From Rhodospirillaceae bacterium (GTDB lineage: Bacteria > Pseudomonadota > Alphaproteobacteria > Rhodospirillales > JABHCV01): a stretch of DNA of 64,000 nucleotides. Below the pieces are notes generated by a model that saw only the letters and a list, made by a program, of their open reading frames with translations, made no database searches and had not been told where the DNA came from. How positions within the stretch are numbered: the first letter of the stretch is position 1; each line of letters begins with the position of its first letter. Shown here in pieces: positions 8,437 through 16,726 of the stretch. Where the stretch lies: NCBI GenBank assembly GCA_018662005.1, contig JABJHA010000004.1:62001-126000 (forward strand). Direction: 5' to 3'. The translations under genes were made by a program, and so were the position numbers.

Positions 8437-9477
8437 TCAAGGGTGCGGCGTGGACATCAGTTCGCGCAGCGCCTCTGGCCCCAACCACTCATCGTTGCCG
8501 TCGCTGGTATAGGAAAAACCATCGGCGACCGGATCGCCTTGCGCTTGAGTATCTTCTTCGCCCGACCAAAATTTATAGGCCGGCATGATGACGTAGCGAT
8601 CTCCAAGATCAAAGGTGGTGCGTGAATCATCCTCCGAAATCATGACCTCATGTAATTTCTCGCCGGGCCGGATGCCGATGGTATGGTGGGGCAGCTCGGG
8701 AGCAACCGCAGTCGCCATATCGGTAACCGTCATGCTGGGAATTTTGGGAACAAAAAGCTCGCCGCCCTTCATAAGTTCCAGGCATGAGAGGACAAAGTTT
8801 ACGCCCTGTTCCAGGGTAATCCAGAATCGCGACATGCGTGGATCGGTGATCGGCAGGCTGTCGGCGCCCGCGGCAACAAGTTTCTGGAACAATGGCACGA
8901 CACTGCCTCGCGAGCCGATAACATTACCATAACGCACGACCGAAAACCGGGCACCGGATGCGCCACTTAAATTATTGGCTGCGATAAAAATTTTGTCCGA
9001 AGCCAGCTTGCTTGCACCATACAGGTTGATGGGGTTGGCGGCCTTGTCCGTGGAAAGGGCAATCACCTGCGTCACATCTGTGCGAAGTGCTGCTTGAACG
9101 ATATTTTCCGCGCCAAGAACATTGGTGTGAATACATTCCATGGGATTGTATTCTGCCGCAGGTACCTGCTTTAGGGCTGCTGCATGGATCACGATATTCA
9201 CATCATGCATGGCCATTTCAAGGCGCGACCGGTCGCGCACATCGCCTATAAAATATCGTAGCGATGGATGGTCGGCGACCTTGGTTTCCTCTGCCATGTC
9301 GCTTTGCTTCAGTTCGTCACGGGAAAAAATGATCAGCCGTGATGGCTTATAATTATCGAGAATTTTCCTTAAGAAGCCGCGACCGAAAGACCCGGTGCCC
9401 CCGGTTATTAAAATTGATTTCCCGTCAAGGTCAGGTAAATTTTCGTCGAATGTTCTATATGGCGTATTTGCTGTCAT
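8437..9477 (-). CDS. pseB: UDP-N-acetylglucosamine 4,6-dehydratase, inverting (PseB)
   Basis: Soluble short-chain dehydratase that opens the pseudaminic acid pathway by converting UDP-GlcNAc to the 4-keto-6-deoxy L-arabino sugar. It has the NAD(P) motif TGGTGSFGRGF at residues 25-35. The catalytic set D144, K145 and Y153 lies in STDKAANPINLYGASK, with the same spacing as in the FlaA1/PseB group. The 346-residue length and absence of membrane segments separate it from the membrane-bound WbpM-type enzyme at 25260-27161. It is the first enzyme gene of the operon and follows a leader with an ops-like element. Confidence 0.92.
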   Translation of the reverse strand: MTANTPYRTFDENLPDLDGKSILITGGTGSFGRGFLRKILDNYKPSRLIIFSRDELKQSDMAEETKVADHPSLRYFIGDVRDRSRLEMAMHDVNIVIHAAALKQVPAAEYNPMECIHTNVLGAENIVQAALRTDVTQVIALSTDKAANPINLYGASKLASDKIFIAANNLSGASGARFSVVRYGNVIGSRGSVVPLFQKLVAAGADSLPITDPRMSRFWITLEQGVNFVLSCLELMKGGELFVPKIPSMTVTDMATAVAPELPHHTIGIRPGEKLHEVMISEDDSRTTFDLGDRYVIMPAYKFWSGEEDTQAQGDPVADGFSYTSDGNDEWLGPEALRELMSTPHP

Positions 9478-9510
9478 GTAGTTTCCAATTTTGTTCCCTG
9501 TGCAGATTGG

Positions 9511-9562
9511 GCCTGAATTCAGGCACGCTACCGCAGTCCGGGTGAAAGGCTCTCCCGGACTG
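9511..9562 (-). promoter_or_regulatory. ops-like element with flanking hairpins in the pseB leader
   Basis: Read on the minus strand, a 9-bp stem CAGTCCGGG/CCCGGACTG (9562-9534, 11-nt loop) is followed at once by TGCGGTAGCGTGC (9535-9523). A 14-bp perfect palindrome GCCTGAATTCAGGC (9524-9511) comes next. The middle piece matches the enterobacterial ops sequence GGCGGTAGCGTG at 11 of 12 positions. ops is the pause and recruitment site for RfaH, and an RfaH/NusG-like protein is encoded directly upstream. The leader therefore probably lets that antiterminator load before transcription enters the long sugar operon. The sequence match is direct; the function is inference. Confidence 0.6.
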
Positions 9563-9585
9563 ACGATGGGTAAAACGGATAAACG

Positions 9586-10089
9586 TCAGGCGTAGGCCTG
9601 AACGGTCTCCGCCGGGACGCGCACCCTTACCGAGCGTCCCATGATGTTTAGGAGAACAACGATTCTGTTTTCGTCATTCTCGGAATCAAATAAAGCATTG
9701 CGGCCGGCAAAGGGGCCGTGGTCGAGAGTGACCGCGTCGCCGGGCCGGAAGCGCTGAAGAGCATTTAGCAAGACCAATCCGTTTTCGGTTTCACGGCCGC
9801 GGATTTCGTCGATGATGCCATCGGGAATCGCAGCCGGCTGCGTTCCGTTACGAACAATCGACTGCACGCCAATGGTCGACAACACCGGCGTCCAATGGTC
9901 CACTTTAATGTCCAGCCTGACGAATAAATAGCGCGGGAATAGTGGCGCGCGGACGTAATCAATGCGCCGCGCATGTCGACGCTGACGGCTGTATTGCGGC
10001 AGATATGTCTCGAAGCCCTGGTTGTTCAGGTGGGCTTGGGCACGGGATTCTGCACGAGCATGGGTGTTGACTGCGTACCAGTCGATCAT
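9586..10089 (-). CDS. NusG/RfaH-like transcription antiterminator (167 aa)
   Basis: The N-terminal NGN domain begins MIDWYAVNTHARAESRAQ and contains the FPRYLFVRLD segment characteristic of NusG paralogues of the RfaH/LoaP/UpxY kind. The C-terminal ~55 residues hold a KOW-like domain (FRPGDAVTLDHGPFAG, then ENRIVVLLNIMGR). Such specialised NusG proteins bind RNA polymerase at a leader signal and prevent premature termination in long polysaccharide operons. The ops-like element lies in the 108 bp between this gene and pseB. The gene overlaps the upstream winged-helix gene by 4 bp, so the two regulators are co-expressed. It is not housekeeping NusG, judging by sequence and location. Confidence 0.87.
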   Translation of the reverse strand: MIDWYAVNTHARAESRAQAHLNNQGFETYLPQYSRQRRHARRIDYVRAPLFPRYLFVRLDIKVDHWTPVLSTIGVQSIVRNGTQPAAIPDGIIDEIRGRETENGLVLLNALQRFRPGDAVTLDHGPFAGRNALFDSENDENRIVVLLNIMGRSVRVRVPAETVQAYA

Positions 10090-10763
10090 TGCAACCCGGC
10101 CTCCTCGTTCTGAACTATTCCGGCCATGCCCTGGCGGGAAATGTTGAGAATCGGAAGGGTCAGAACGTTGTTCTGCGGGTGTGCGCGCCGGGCGTCGTTA
10201 TAGGTTTTCTGTGGGTTGGAGTAATTGGTAATTAAGACCGCGTCGACCCCGCCAAGAGCACTGATATCCGATACCACCGGCAGCTCGTGAAAATGTGTCG
10301 CCTCAGCGTCCGGCTGGATCAGGCCGACCGGCGTGATGTCATGTTCCGTCGCACAAAGAATGGCAATTTCCGCTAGGTCGCTGACGCCCCAAAAGGCTAT
10401 TCGCCGCCAGTCACGCTCGACGCAGTGCTCATAGGCCTCGGTGCATTGGTGCCGGGCGATTCGCATGAAATTAAATGATTGGGTTAGATATTCGGCCGTC
10501 AGTCGACTTTTTTCGGCAAAACCGCTTGGCGTCAGGTAGTACATATAACGGTTTCGCGGTGCTTGCGAAATCTTGATAAAGCCTTTTTTGGCGCACCGCT
10601 TGAGATACGAATTGGCCAAGCCCAGCGCAATTCCCACTTCTCCTGCCAGGGAGCGCTGGGTGACGTTGCTTTTCTCATGTATCGCCCTCAACAGGTTGAG
10701 GGTGATTTCGTTCTCCCCCTCGGCGCTCGGTAACGGGGCACTTGTACTGGTCGATTTGGGCAT
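10086..10763 (-). CDS. winged-helix transcriptional regulator with C-terminal Rossmann-like domain
   Basis: Residues ~18-95 form a MarR-like winged helix: NEITLNLLRAIHEKSNVTQ, then the recognition region LAGEVGIALGLANSYLKR and a wing around RNRYMYYLTPSG. Proteins with this N-terminus are common at exopolysaccharide loci. The second half (about 120-215) has alternating strands and helices with RIAFWGVSDLAEIAILCA and a VDAVLITNY strand. That resembles the nucleotide-binding domain of sugar-locus proteins and may sense a nucleotide sugar; this is a guess. It is the first gene of the pse operon, and the palindromes at 10786-10823 just upstream are its likely operators. Confidence 0.78.
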   Translation of the reverse strand: MPKSTSTSAPLPSAEGENEITLNLLRAIHEKSNVTQRSLAGEVGIALGLANSYLKRCAKKGFIKISQAPRNRYMYYLTPSGFAEKSRLTAEYLTQSFNFMRIARHQCTEAYEHCVERDWRRIAFWGVSDLAEIAILCATEHDITPVGLIQPDAEATHFHELPVVSDISALGGVDAVLITNYSNPQKTYNDARRAHPQNNVLTLPILNISRQGMAGIVQNEEAGLQ

Positions 10764-10785
10764 GGTATGACTGATTTCCTTAAGC

Positions 10786-10823
10786 GTTCACGTGACGAAC
10801 ACTACATCGTTCACGATGTGAAC
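10786..10823. promoter_or_regulatory. pair of GTTCAC-type palindromes, probable operators
   Basis: The divergent control region between the winged-helix regulator and the acyltransferase gene contains GTTCACGTGACGAAC (10786-10800) and GTTCACGATGTGAAC (10809-10823). The second is a perfect 6-3-6 inverted repeat, extending to 7-3-7 with its flanking C and G. The two GTTCAC half sites start 23 bp apart, about two helical turns. The place and symmetry fit binding of the dimeric winged-helix protein encoded 23 bp away, controlling its own operon and perhaps the divergent one. Confidence 0.5.
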
Positions 10824-10944
10824 GTCAATGCCGGTGTTGCTTACAGGCCTGTGAAACCGAGTGCTTCTGGTTTTCGACCGTATCGTGTGATAGTGTCCGC
10901 CCGGCTCGTTGTTCTCCTTTTATTCCCTGGAATTTTTTTCATCC

Positions 10945-12456
10945 GTGCTTTTTAATTCCTTTCCCTTCCTTTTTTTGTTCCTGCCGGTGGCATTCATTGG
11001 TGGATTCATGTTGTTTCGTGCCAATCACAACCGCGCGGGACTAGCCTTTATGGCGGCCTGCTCACTGTTTTTTTATGGTTATTGGAAACCGGCCCACCTT
11101 TGGGTGATTGTCCTTTCAATTCTGGTCAATTACCTGATGGGCGGCGCCATCGCCCCCCGGCGGGAGCCCCTAGTGCGCAGGCTATTGCTGGTCGCCGGAA
11201 TAGCTTTCAACCTGGGCATGCTGGGATATTTTAAATATCTCGGGTTTTTCTCTCACATGTTCACAGTCGTCCAATTTGACAGCTTTTTCGACAACGTGGT
11301 CAACACCGCCCTACCGATCGGCATTTCCTTCTATACGTTTCAACAAATCGCCTTTCTCATAGACAGCTATAATAATATCAAGCACCGAGCGTATTCGTTC
11401 GTCGAGTACGTGTTCTTTGTTTCTTTCTTCCCACAGCTGATCGCCGGACCCATTGTTCACCACGCGGAAATCATGCCTCAACTGGAGCATCTGGCACAAC
11501 GCCTACGTGGCGCGCGCTATGTCACGCGGTATCTGGTACCGGGAATGGCGCTACTTGTCATCGGACTGGCGAAAAAGGTTTTATTGGCAGACACCTTCGG
11601 CGTTTACGCCGACGGCGCTTTCGCCGTCGCCAGCCTGGATCGAATGACTTTTTTCGACGCCTGGGCCAGCGCCGTCGCCTACACTTTACAGATCTATTTT
11701 GACTTTTCCGGTTATTCGGACATGGCCATCGGTCTGGCTTTTCTTTTCGGATTGCATCTGCCAATTAACTTTAACGCCCCCTACAAGGCGGCCTCGATGA
11801 TCGATTTCTGGCGCCGCTGGCATATCACTCTGTCGAGATTCCTGCGCGATTACCTTTATTTTCCTCTGGGCGGAAATCGCCGTGGTCCGGCCCTGCGCTA
11901 TCTTAATTTACTGGCGACCATGATGATCGGCGGGCTTTGGCATGGAGCAAACTGGACGTTTTTATTCTGGGGCTTTTTACACGGTGCCCTGCTGGCGGTG
12001 AATCATGCCCTGCGCAGCGTTACCAGCCGCCGCCCGCCCGTCTGGCTTGCTGTCGGGGCGACGTTTATTATTATAGTTTTTACTTGGGTACCGTTCCGCG
12101 CTGAGGGGTTCGCGGTGGTGCAACGGTTTTATTATCTGATGCTCGGATTTGACGGTGTCGTAGTACCGCAAACGTACGGTGCGCTGATCCCCGCGTTAGG
12201 CGATTTTGCCACCGTGTTCAATATCCGGGCCGGTGATGTCGGCTTTTTCAGCGGCATCCGACAGGTGGCGTTTACCGCCGCCGGGCTAGCGATTGTGTTC
12301 TTTGGGCCAGTGGCGATGGCGTTGTTGGAACCGGCCCCGCGGCGACGCGCCTTGCGCTCGAAGCTGGTGCCGGTTGGTCTGGGCATTGCTGCGACATTGG
12401 TTTTTCTGGTGATGTGGGTACAGTCGAATGTTACGTTTCTTTATTTCCAGTTCTGA
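10945..12456 (+). CDS. MBOAT family O-acyltransferase (AlgI/DltB-like, 503 aa)
   Basis: Polytopic membrane acyltransferase of the AlgI type, which passes an acyl (usually acetyl) group across the inner membrane for polysaccharide O-acylation. It begins VLFNSFPFLFLFLPVAF, the usual N-terminus of this family. It also has PIGISFYTFQQIAFLID, FFPQLIAGPIVH, YFDFSGYSDMAIG and the invariant catalytic His at about residue 333 (GGLWHGANWTFLFWGFLHG). The GTG at 10945 is chosen because it aligns with the usual start; a TTG at 10909 is also open but adds 12 unusual residues. The following SGNH protein is the expected periplasmic partner. It is divergent from the pse operon. Confidence 0.88.
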   Translation: MLFNSFPFLFLFLPVAFIGGFMLFRANHNRAGLAFMAACSLFFYGYWKPAHLWVIVLSILVNYLMGGAIAPRREPLVRRLLLVAGIAFNLGMLGYFKYLGFFSHMFTVVQFDSFFDNVVNTALPIGISFYTFQQIAFLIDSYNNIKHRAYSFVEYVFFVSFFPQLIAGPIVHHAEIMPQLEHLAQRLRGARYVTRYLVPGMALLVIGLAKKVLLADTFGVYADGAFAVASLDRMTFFDAWASAVAYTLQIYFDFSGYSDMAIGLAFLFGLHLPINFNAPYKAASMIDFWRRWHITLSRFLRDYLYFPLGGNRRGPALRYLNLLATMMIGGLWHGANWTFLFWGFLHGALLAVNHALRSVTSRRPPVWLAVGATFIIIVFTWVPFRAEGFAVVQRFYYLMLGFDGVVVPQTYGALIPALGDFATVFNIRAGDVGFFSGIRQVAFTAAGLAIVFFGPVAMALLEPAPRRRALRSKLVPVGLGIAATLVFLVMWVQSNVTFLYFQF

Positions 12457-13630
12457 GCGCCGCCGCATCCGCATGCATCCCTTTATGCGCCGGATGATGG
12501 TGTCAGCTGCCGCGACGGCTGTCAGCGCCCTGGGCCTTAGCGGCGGGTTTCTTTATGTCGCCAATGAGATTGATGTTTTCTCTCCAGACGTGATCGAGAG
12601 GGCAGAGAACCTGTTGTGGGGGCCCGGATTTGGCCAACAGTATGCTGCGTATAAATTAAAACGGGCCGTTTACACGCGCCCCGACTTCCTGATCCTGGGA
12701 TCGTCGCGTGTGACGCAATTCCGTGACGTCATGGCGCCAAAGGGTGTGCGATTTTATAACGCAGCCCTTGCTGCCTCCAGCCTGGGTGACGCCCGGGCCT
12801 TTTTGCTGTCGCTTTATAAACACCATCGTCCAAAAACCGTCCTGCTGGGGGTCGACCCCTGGTGGTTCCGGCCCGGGCGCAGTGGACCAACTCCGGCTGG
12901 CCCGGTCATGGATTTTAATTATCAGGCGTTGCTGTCGATGGCTATTACCAAAGGGATGACGCTTCGGGTTTTAAGCAGCCTTGGCGATGCGGCGTTTAAT
13001 CGCCACGCCGATCCGTTGGGCGGACGCAAGCCGGTCGGTTATCACGCGACGCTGTCCGGCAATGGATTTCGTGCCGACGGCAGCTACCAATACGGCGACA
13101 TTCTGAACGCACAGAAAACGCCGTCGGCCACCCGGCGGATGGGCCACGGTGAAGATTTCCATTTCTATCGGCAGGAAGTGATCGCGAGTCACGGACGATT
13201 TGCCTATACCGGCGCGCCAGACGACGCGGAACGGGATCTGCTTGATAAAATCATCGCTGAGGCCCGCGACCAAGATGTCGCGTTGATCCTGTTTTTTCCG
13301 CCGATGGCGGCGGCGGTGGATGAGACCATCAGGAAGACGCCGGCGCAAGATGCCTATTTTGCCGCCGTCAAGAAAACGGTTGCTGGTGCCGCCGCCAAGA
13401 ACGGTATCGCATTTAACGATTTTCAGGATCTGGCCGTTCTCGGTATTGACGACCAACACACGCTCGACGGTATTCATGTGGACGAAATCGCCTCCCTGGC
13501 GATGTTGAATGCTATGATTAAAAGCAATTCAGTACTGGCCGCCCTGTACGATCAGGTGGCGATTGATAAGACGGAGAAACTGTTGGAAAACAGGCAAAAT
13601 ATGGCCGGACCGCATCGGATTATTCCATGA
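12428..13630 (+). CDS. membrane-anchored SGNH/GDSL-like protein, partner of the MBOAT acyltransferase
   Basis: One N-terminal membrane segment (about residues 24-45) is followed by a periplasmic domain. PDFLILGSSRVTQFRD near residues 86-100 resembles block I of SGNH hydrolases, and TLDGIHVDE near residue 350 supplies the C-terminal Asp/His pair. This architecture matches the AlgX/AlgJ/DltD-like partners that act with MBOAT proteins in O-acetylation. The ATG at 12428 overlaps the MBOAT gene by 29 bp; an ATG at 12473, after the upstream stop, is an equally good start. Neither has a strong ribosome binding site. The specific acceptor glycan is unknown. Confidence 0.7.
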   Translation: MLRFFISSSERRRIRMHPFMRRMMVSAAATAVSALGLSGGFLYVANEIDVFSPDVIERAENLLWGPGFGQQYAAYKLKRAVYTRPDFLILGSSRVTQFRDVMAPKGVRFYNAALAASSLGDARAFLLSLYKHHRPKTVLLGVDPWWFRPGRSGPTPAGPVMDFNYQALLSMAITKGMTLRVLSSLGDAAFNRHADPLGGRKPVGYHATLSGNGFRADGSYQYGDILNAQKTPSATRRMGHGEDFHFYRQEVIASHGRFAYTGAPDDAERDLLDKIIAEARDQDVALILFFPPMAAAVDETIRKTPAQDAYFAAVKKTVAGAAAKNGIAFNDFQDLAVLGIDDQHTLDGIHVDEIASLAMLNAMIKSNSVLAALYDQVAIDKTEKLLENRQNMAGPHRIIP

Positions 13631-13689
13631 CTCTGACGACAACTTGTTCTTATTGTCCAACTATGTAACATTCGAATCATGGTGAAAAA

Positions 13690-14445
13690 ATGAAAATTAT
13701 TGGCAGTATAGAGGCCCGGATGGGTTCGTCGCGGCTTCCGGGGAAGACCATGCAGCCTGTGTTTGACGACATGCCGCTCCTCGAAGCCGTTTTCCATCGC
13801 TTTCGTCAGTGCCGACAAATCGACGGACTGCTGGTAGCGACGTCGGTGGCGCCGGGCGATGATGTCATTGCCATCTGGTGTACCGACAACGATGTCGTTT
13901 GCCATCGCGGCTCCGAGGACGACGTGCTCGCTCGTGTTGTCGGCGCGGCCCGAGCCGCCGGTGCCGATGCCATTGTTCAGATGGGCGCAGATTCAGCTTA
14001 CCTGGATGCCCTGCTGATTGATCAATTGATTGGCTTATACAAAGACGATGCTTACGACCTTGTTTGCAATACGTTGGAACTGACCTATCCCCTGGGAATT
14101 TACGGGCACATCGTTCGTGTCTCGAGCTTGGAAGATATAAATCGCCGTGATGATCTATCGCCAGCCGATCGCGAGGACGTGACCCGCTATATCTGGGAGC
14201 ACAAAGAGCAATTCCGGCTGCTCAATATCAAGGCGCCGCCGGAGCTTCATTATCCGGAACTCCGCTTTACTGTCGACTACCCAGAAGATATGGTCTTGGC
14301 GCAAAATATCTACACCCACTTCGGCGGACTCCGCTTCACAACGGCGGACTTGATCGCGCTCTATCGCCGGGATCCGAGCCTGTTCGCCGATACACTCAAA
14401 CTGAAACAGGAAGCGGCGCCGCATCTAAGTTTAATGCAGCGATGA
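13690..14445 (+). CDS. SpsF-like cytidylyltransferase/nucleotidyltransferase (251 aa)
   Basis: The N-terminus IIGSIEARMGSSRLPGKTM is the nucleotide-binding loop of SpsF-like transferases, and AIVQMGADSAYLD occupies the position of the metal-binding region. In this second copy the canonical D-C-P of the family is replaced by D-S-A, so it differs from the one at 6449-7237. The protein probably activates or transfers a nucleotide-linked sugar; the substrate is unknown. It opens a five-gene plus-strand cassette with 4-bp overlaps to the next two genes. GGTGA six bases before the ATG may be the ribosome binding site. Confidence 0.75.
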   Translation: MKIIGSIEARMGSSRLPGKTMQPVFDDMPLLEAVFHRFRQCRQIDGLLVATSVAPGDDVIAIWCTDNDVVCHRGSEDDVLARVVGAARAAGADAIVQMGADSAYLDALLIDQLIGLYKDDAYDLVCNTLELTYPLGIYGHIVRVSSLEDINRRDDLSPADREDVTRYIWEHKEQFRLLNIKAPPELHYPELRFTVDYPEDMVLAQNIYTHFGGLRFTTADLIALYRRDPSLFADTLKLKQEAAPHLSLMQR

Positions 14446-15473
14446 CGACAATGCCAAACAAACAACTTAGCGTCGCGCTGATCGGCGCCGGTCAAATCGC
14501 CGGCGGCTACGACACCAACCTCAGAGAAGGAGAGGACGGGGTCTACTCCCACGCGGGTGCCTACAAGGCCGACGGACGGTTTTCGTTGACAACGGTTTAT
14601 GATCTCGACGACGCAGCGGCGCAAACCTTTCAGAGCTCCTGGAATGTAATAAAAATTGCCGGTGGTATCGATGACATCCTGGGTACTCATCATGACGTGG
14701 TCAGTGTCTGCGTTCCTGATGAGACTCATTTTGATATTGTCCACCGATTGATCACTACAGAATGCTGCAAAACGGTGTTCGTTGAAAAACCATTGGCGTC
14801 GTCTGCCGGTGACATCGCGACCCTTGATGCCATGTCCCGGGCGGCTGATATCAATGTCGTGGTCAACTTTCAGCGCCGCTTTGATTCCCTTTACGCAGAA
14901 CTGGCCGCCGAATTCGCCGCCGACCCAACGCGCATTATTACCGTCAATGCCATGTATATGAATGGGTTCGAGCATGTCGGCGTCACCATGCTCGACACCC
15001 TGGACGCACTTTTTGGCGCGCCGGGGGCGGTGTATGTCTACAACGCGGTCATAAACCTGGAAAACAATCAACTGACCTATGAATTCGTCCTCTATTATGA
15101 CAATTTCAACATCACCGTTAAAACGGTCGACAGTTCCATTCACGCCTACAATTATCATATCTTTGACATCGATATTTTTCTGGCCGACGGTCGCCTGACA
15201 TTGAACCAAACTGGACGCTGGCTGGAACGCCGCACGGTCGGTGATTACGCCTATTCCGGCGTCAGTGTTTTTGAGGAAGACAGCAAACGCAGTGAAAAAA
15301 CTGGGTGGGATAAGAGCATGATTGCGGCGGTCGATTACATCGCCAGGGTCACCCGCGGCGGTGCTCACACAATCAACACCCCGGCACAATCGCAGCGCAC
15401 AAGACGTATCCTGGATGCCATCATCAAATCCGCTGAAACCGAAACAAAAATTAATGTGAATGAAATATCATGA
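14442..15473 (+). CDS. Gfo/Idh/MocA family oxidoreductase (343 aa)
   Basis: NAD(P)-binding motif VALIGAGQIAGGYD near residue 12 and the family's EKPLASS motif near residue 118 identify a Gfo/Idh/MocA dehydrogenase. Members oxidise or reduce hydroxyl/keto groups of sugars or nucleotide sugars; in amino-sugar cassettes they often supply the keto group used by a DegT aminotransferase, which is the next gene here. Length is typical. Overlaps of 4 bp with both neighbours argue for one functional unit. The exact sugar cannot be deduced. Confidence 0.85.
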   Translation: MTTMPNKQLSVALIGAGQIAGGYDTNLREGEDGVYSHAGAYKADGRFSLTTVYDLDDAAAQTFQSSWNVIKIAGGIDDILGTHHDVVSVCVPDETHFDIVHRLITTECCKTVFVEKPLASSAGDIATLDAMSRAADINVVVNFQRRFDSLYAELAAEFAADPTRIITVNAMYMNGFEHVGVTMLDTLDALFGAPGAVYVYNAVINLENNQLTYEFVLYYDNFNITVKTVDSSIHAYNYHIFDIDIFLADGRLTLNQTGRWLERRTVGDYAYSGVSVFEEDSKRSEKTGWDKSMIAAVDYIARVTRGGAHTINTPAQSQRTRRILDAIIKSAETETKINVNEIS

Positions 15474-16714
15474 TCCAGAACAAAACCCTGTCCTTCCCCC
15501 CATATAATCCTATCGGCGAGGAAGAGGCGGCTGCCGCCGCCGCAGTCGTGCACGAAGGTATGCTATCGGATTATCTCGGCGCCGCCGACGTCAAGTTCTT
15601 TGGCGGTAAAAACGTTCGGGCGTTTGAGTCCACGTGGTCCGATTTTCACCAAGTCAGCCACACGGTCAGCTTCAATTCGGCGACATCAGCCCTTATCGCC
15701 GCCGTCGGGGCGATTGGCATCGTGCCGGGCGACGAGGTTCTGGTAATGCCGTACAGCATGTGTATTTCCGCCACAGCACCGCTGTTTTATGGCGGCATTC
15801 CAGTGTTCGTCGATATCGAACCCTATACCTTCTGCATGGACCCGGCGAAGATCGAGGAGAAGATAACCGATAAAACCCGCGCCATCCTGAGCGTTGACCT
15901 GTTCGGCCAATCTTCCGATATGGCCGCCCTGCGCCAGATCGCTGACAAATACGATCTCAAGATCATTACCGATGCGTCACATGTTCCAGGCTGTCCTTAT
16001 AACGATGGCTTTGCCGGAACCTTTGGTGATATTGGCGTTTACAGCTTCAACCAGCACAAGATCATTCACTGTGGAGAAGGCGGAGCTGCCGTCACCAATG
16101 ACGATGGACTGGCGTTGCGCCTGCAATTAATCCGCAACCATGGCGAGGCCATCGTTTCGGATATGAAAGTCAAAAATCTTCGCAATATGGTTGGTGGTAA
16201 CACGCGATTTCCCGAAATCGAGGCGGCAATCATGGTCGAACAGCTGAAGAAGCTGCCGACCCTGTTGCGCCAACGAATCGATCTGGCCGATCGACTGAGC
16301 GAAGGCTTCCGGAAACTCGATTTTCTGACGCCGCCCACTCTTCGTCCAGGCAGCGGCCATGTCTATTACATCTATCCATTACTCTTCAACGAGGAGGCCG
16401 CGGGTATGGACCGGACGAGATTTCTGGAAAACGTGAAGTCCCTTGGCGCCCCCGTCTACCGATTTACCGGCGGTTACATCAAACCACTTTACCGGCTGCC
16501 GGTATTTTCCCGCAAGAATGAGTTCCAGGCGGGATATCCGTTCAACCTGGCCGACGATTCGGCGTCGGTGAATTATGGCGACGCCGGTTGTCCGGTCGTC
16601 GAGCGCCTGCATAACGAGGAAATGATTGTTCTCAGTTGCAACTACCCACCAATGACGGCGGCGGATATGGACCGGATCGTCGGTTTGTACGAAAAAGCCG
16701 CGTTGATGAAATAA
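15470..16714 (+). CDS. DegT/DnrJ/EryC1/StrS family sugar aminotransferase (414 aa)
   Basis: PLP-dependent sugar aminotransferase. SFNSATSALIAAVGAIG is the phosphate-binding loop, ITDASHVPG holds the pyridine-N Asp, and the Schiff-base lysine is K197 in SFNQHKIIHCGEGG. It starts FPPYNPIGEEEAAAAA, slightly different from PseC, and is about 17 residues longer. The pairing with the Gfo/Idh/MocA gene suggests a two-step 'oxidise then aminate' modification of a nucleotide sugar, separate from the pseudaminate route. It starts in a 4-bp overlap with the preceding gene. Confidence 0.87.
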   Translation: MIQNKTLSFPPYNPIGEEEAAAAAAVVHEGMLSDYLGAADVKFFGGKNVRAFESTWSDFHQVSHTVSFNSATSALIAAVGAIGIVPGDEVLVMPYSMCISATAPLFYGGIPVFVDIEPYTFCMDPAKIEEKITDKTRAILSVDLFGQSSDMAALRQIADKYDLKIITDASHVPGCPYNDGFAGTFGDIGVYSFNQHKIIHCGEGGAAVTNDDGLALRLQLIRNHGEAIVSDMKVKNLRNMVGGNTRFPEIEAAIMVEQLKKLPTLLRQRIDLADRLSEGFRKLDFLTPPTLRPGSGHVYYIYPLLFNEEAAGMDRTRFLENVKSLGAPVYRFTGGYIKPLYRLPVFSRKNEFQAGYPFNLADDSASVNYGDAGCPVVERLHNEEMIVLSCNYPPMTAADMDRIVGLYEKAALMK

Positions 16715-16726
16715 GGCCCACGGACG

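Noticed and set aside
14361-15389. Minus-strand open frame of 342 codons opposite the Gfo/Idh/MocA gene
   Set aside because: It is fully antisense to a clear oxidoreductase and lacks motifs or a ribosome binding site.
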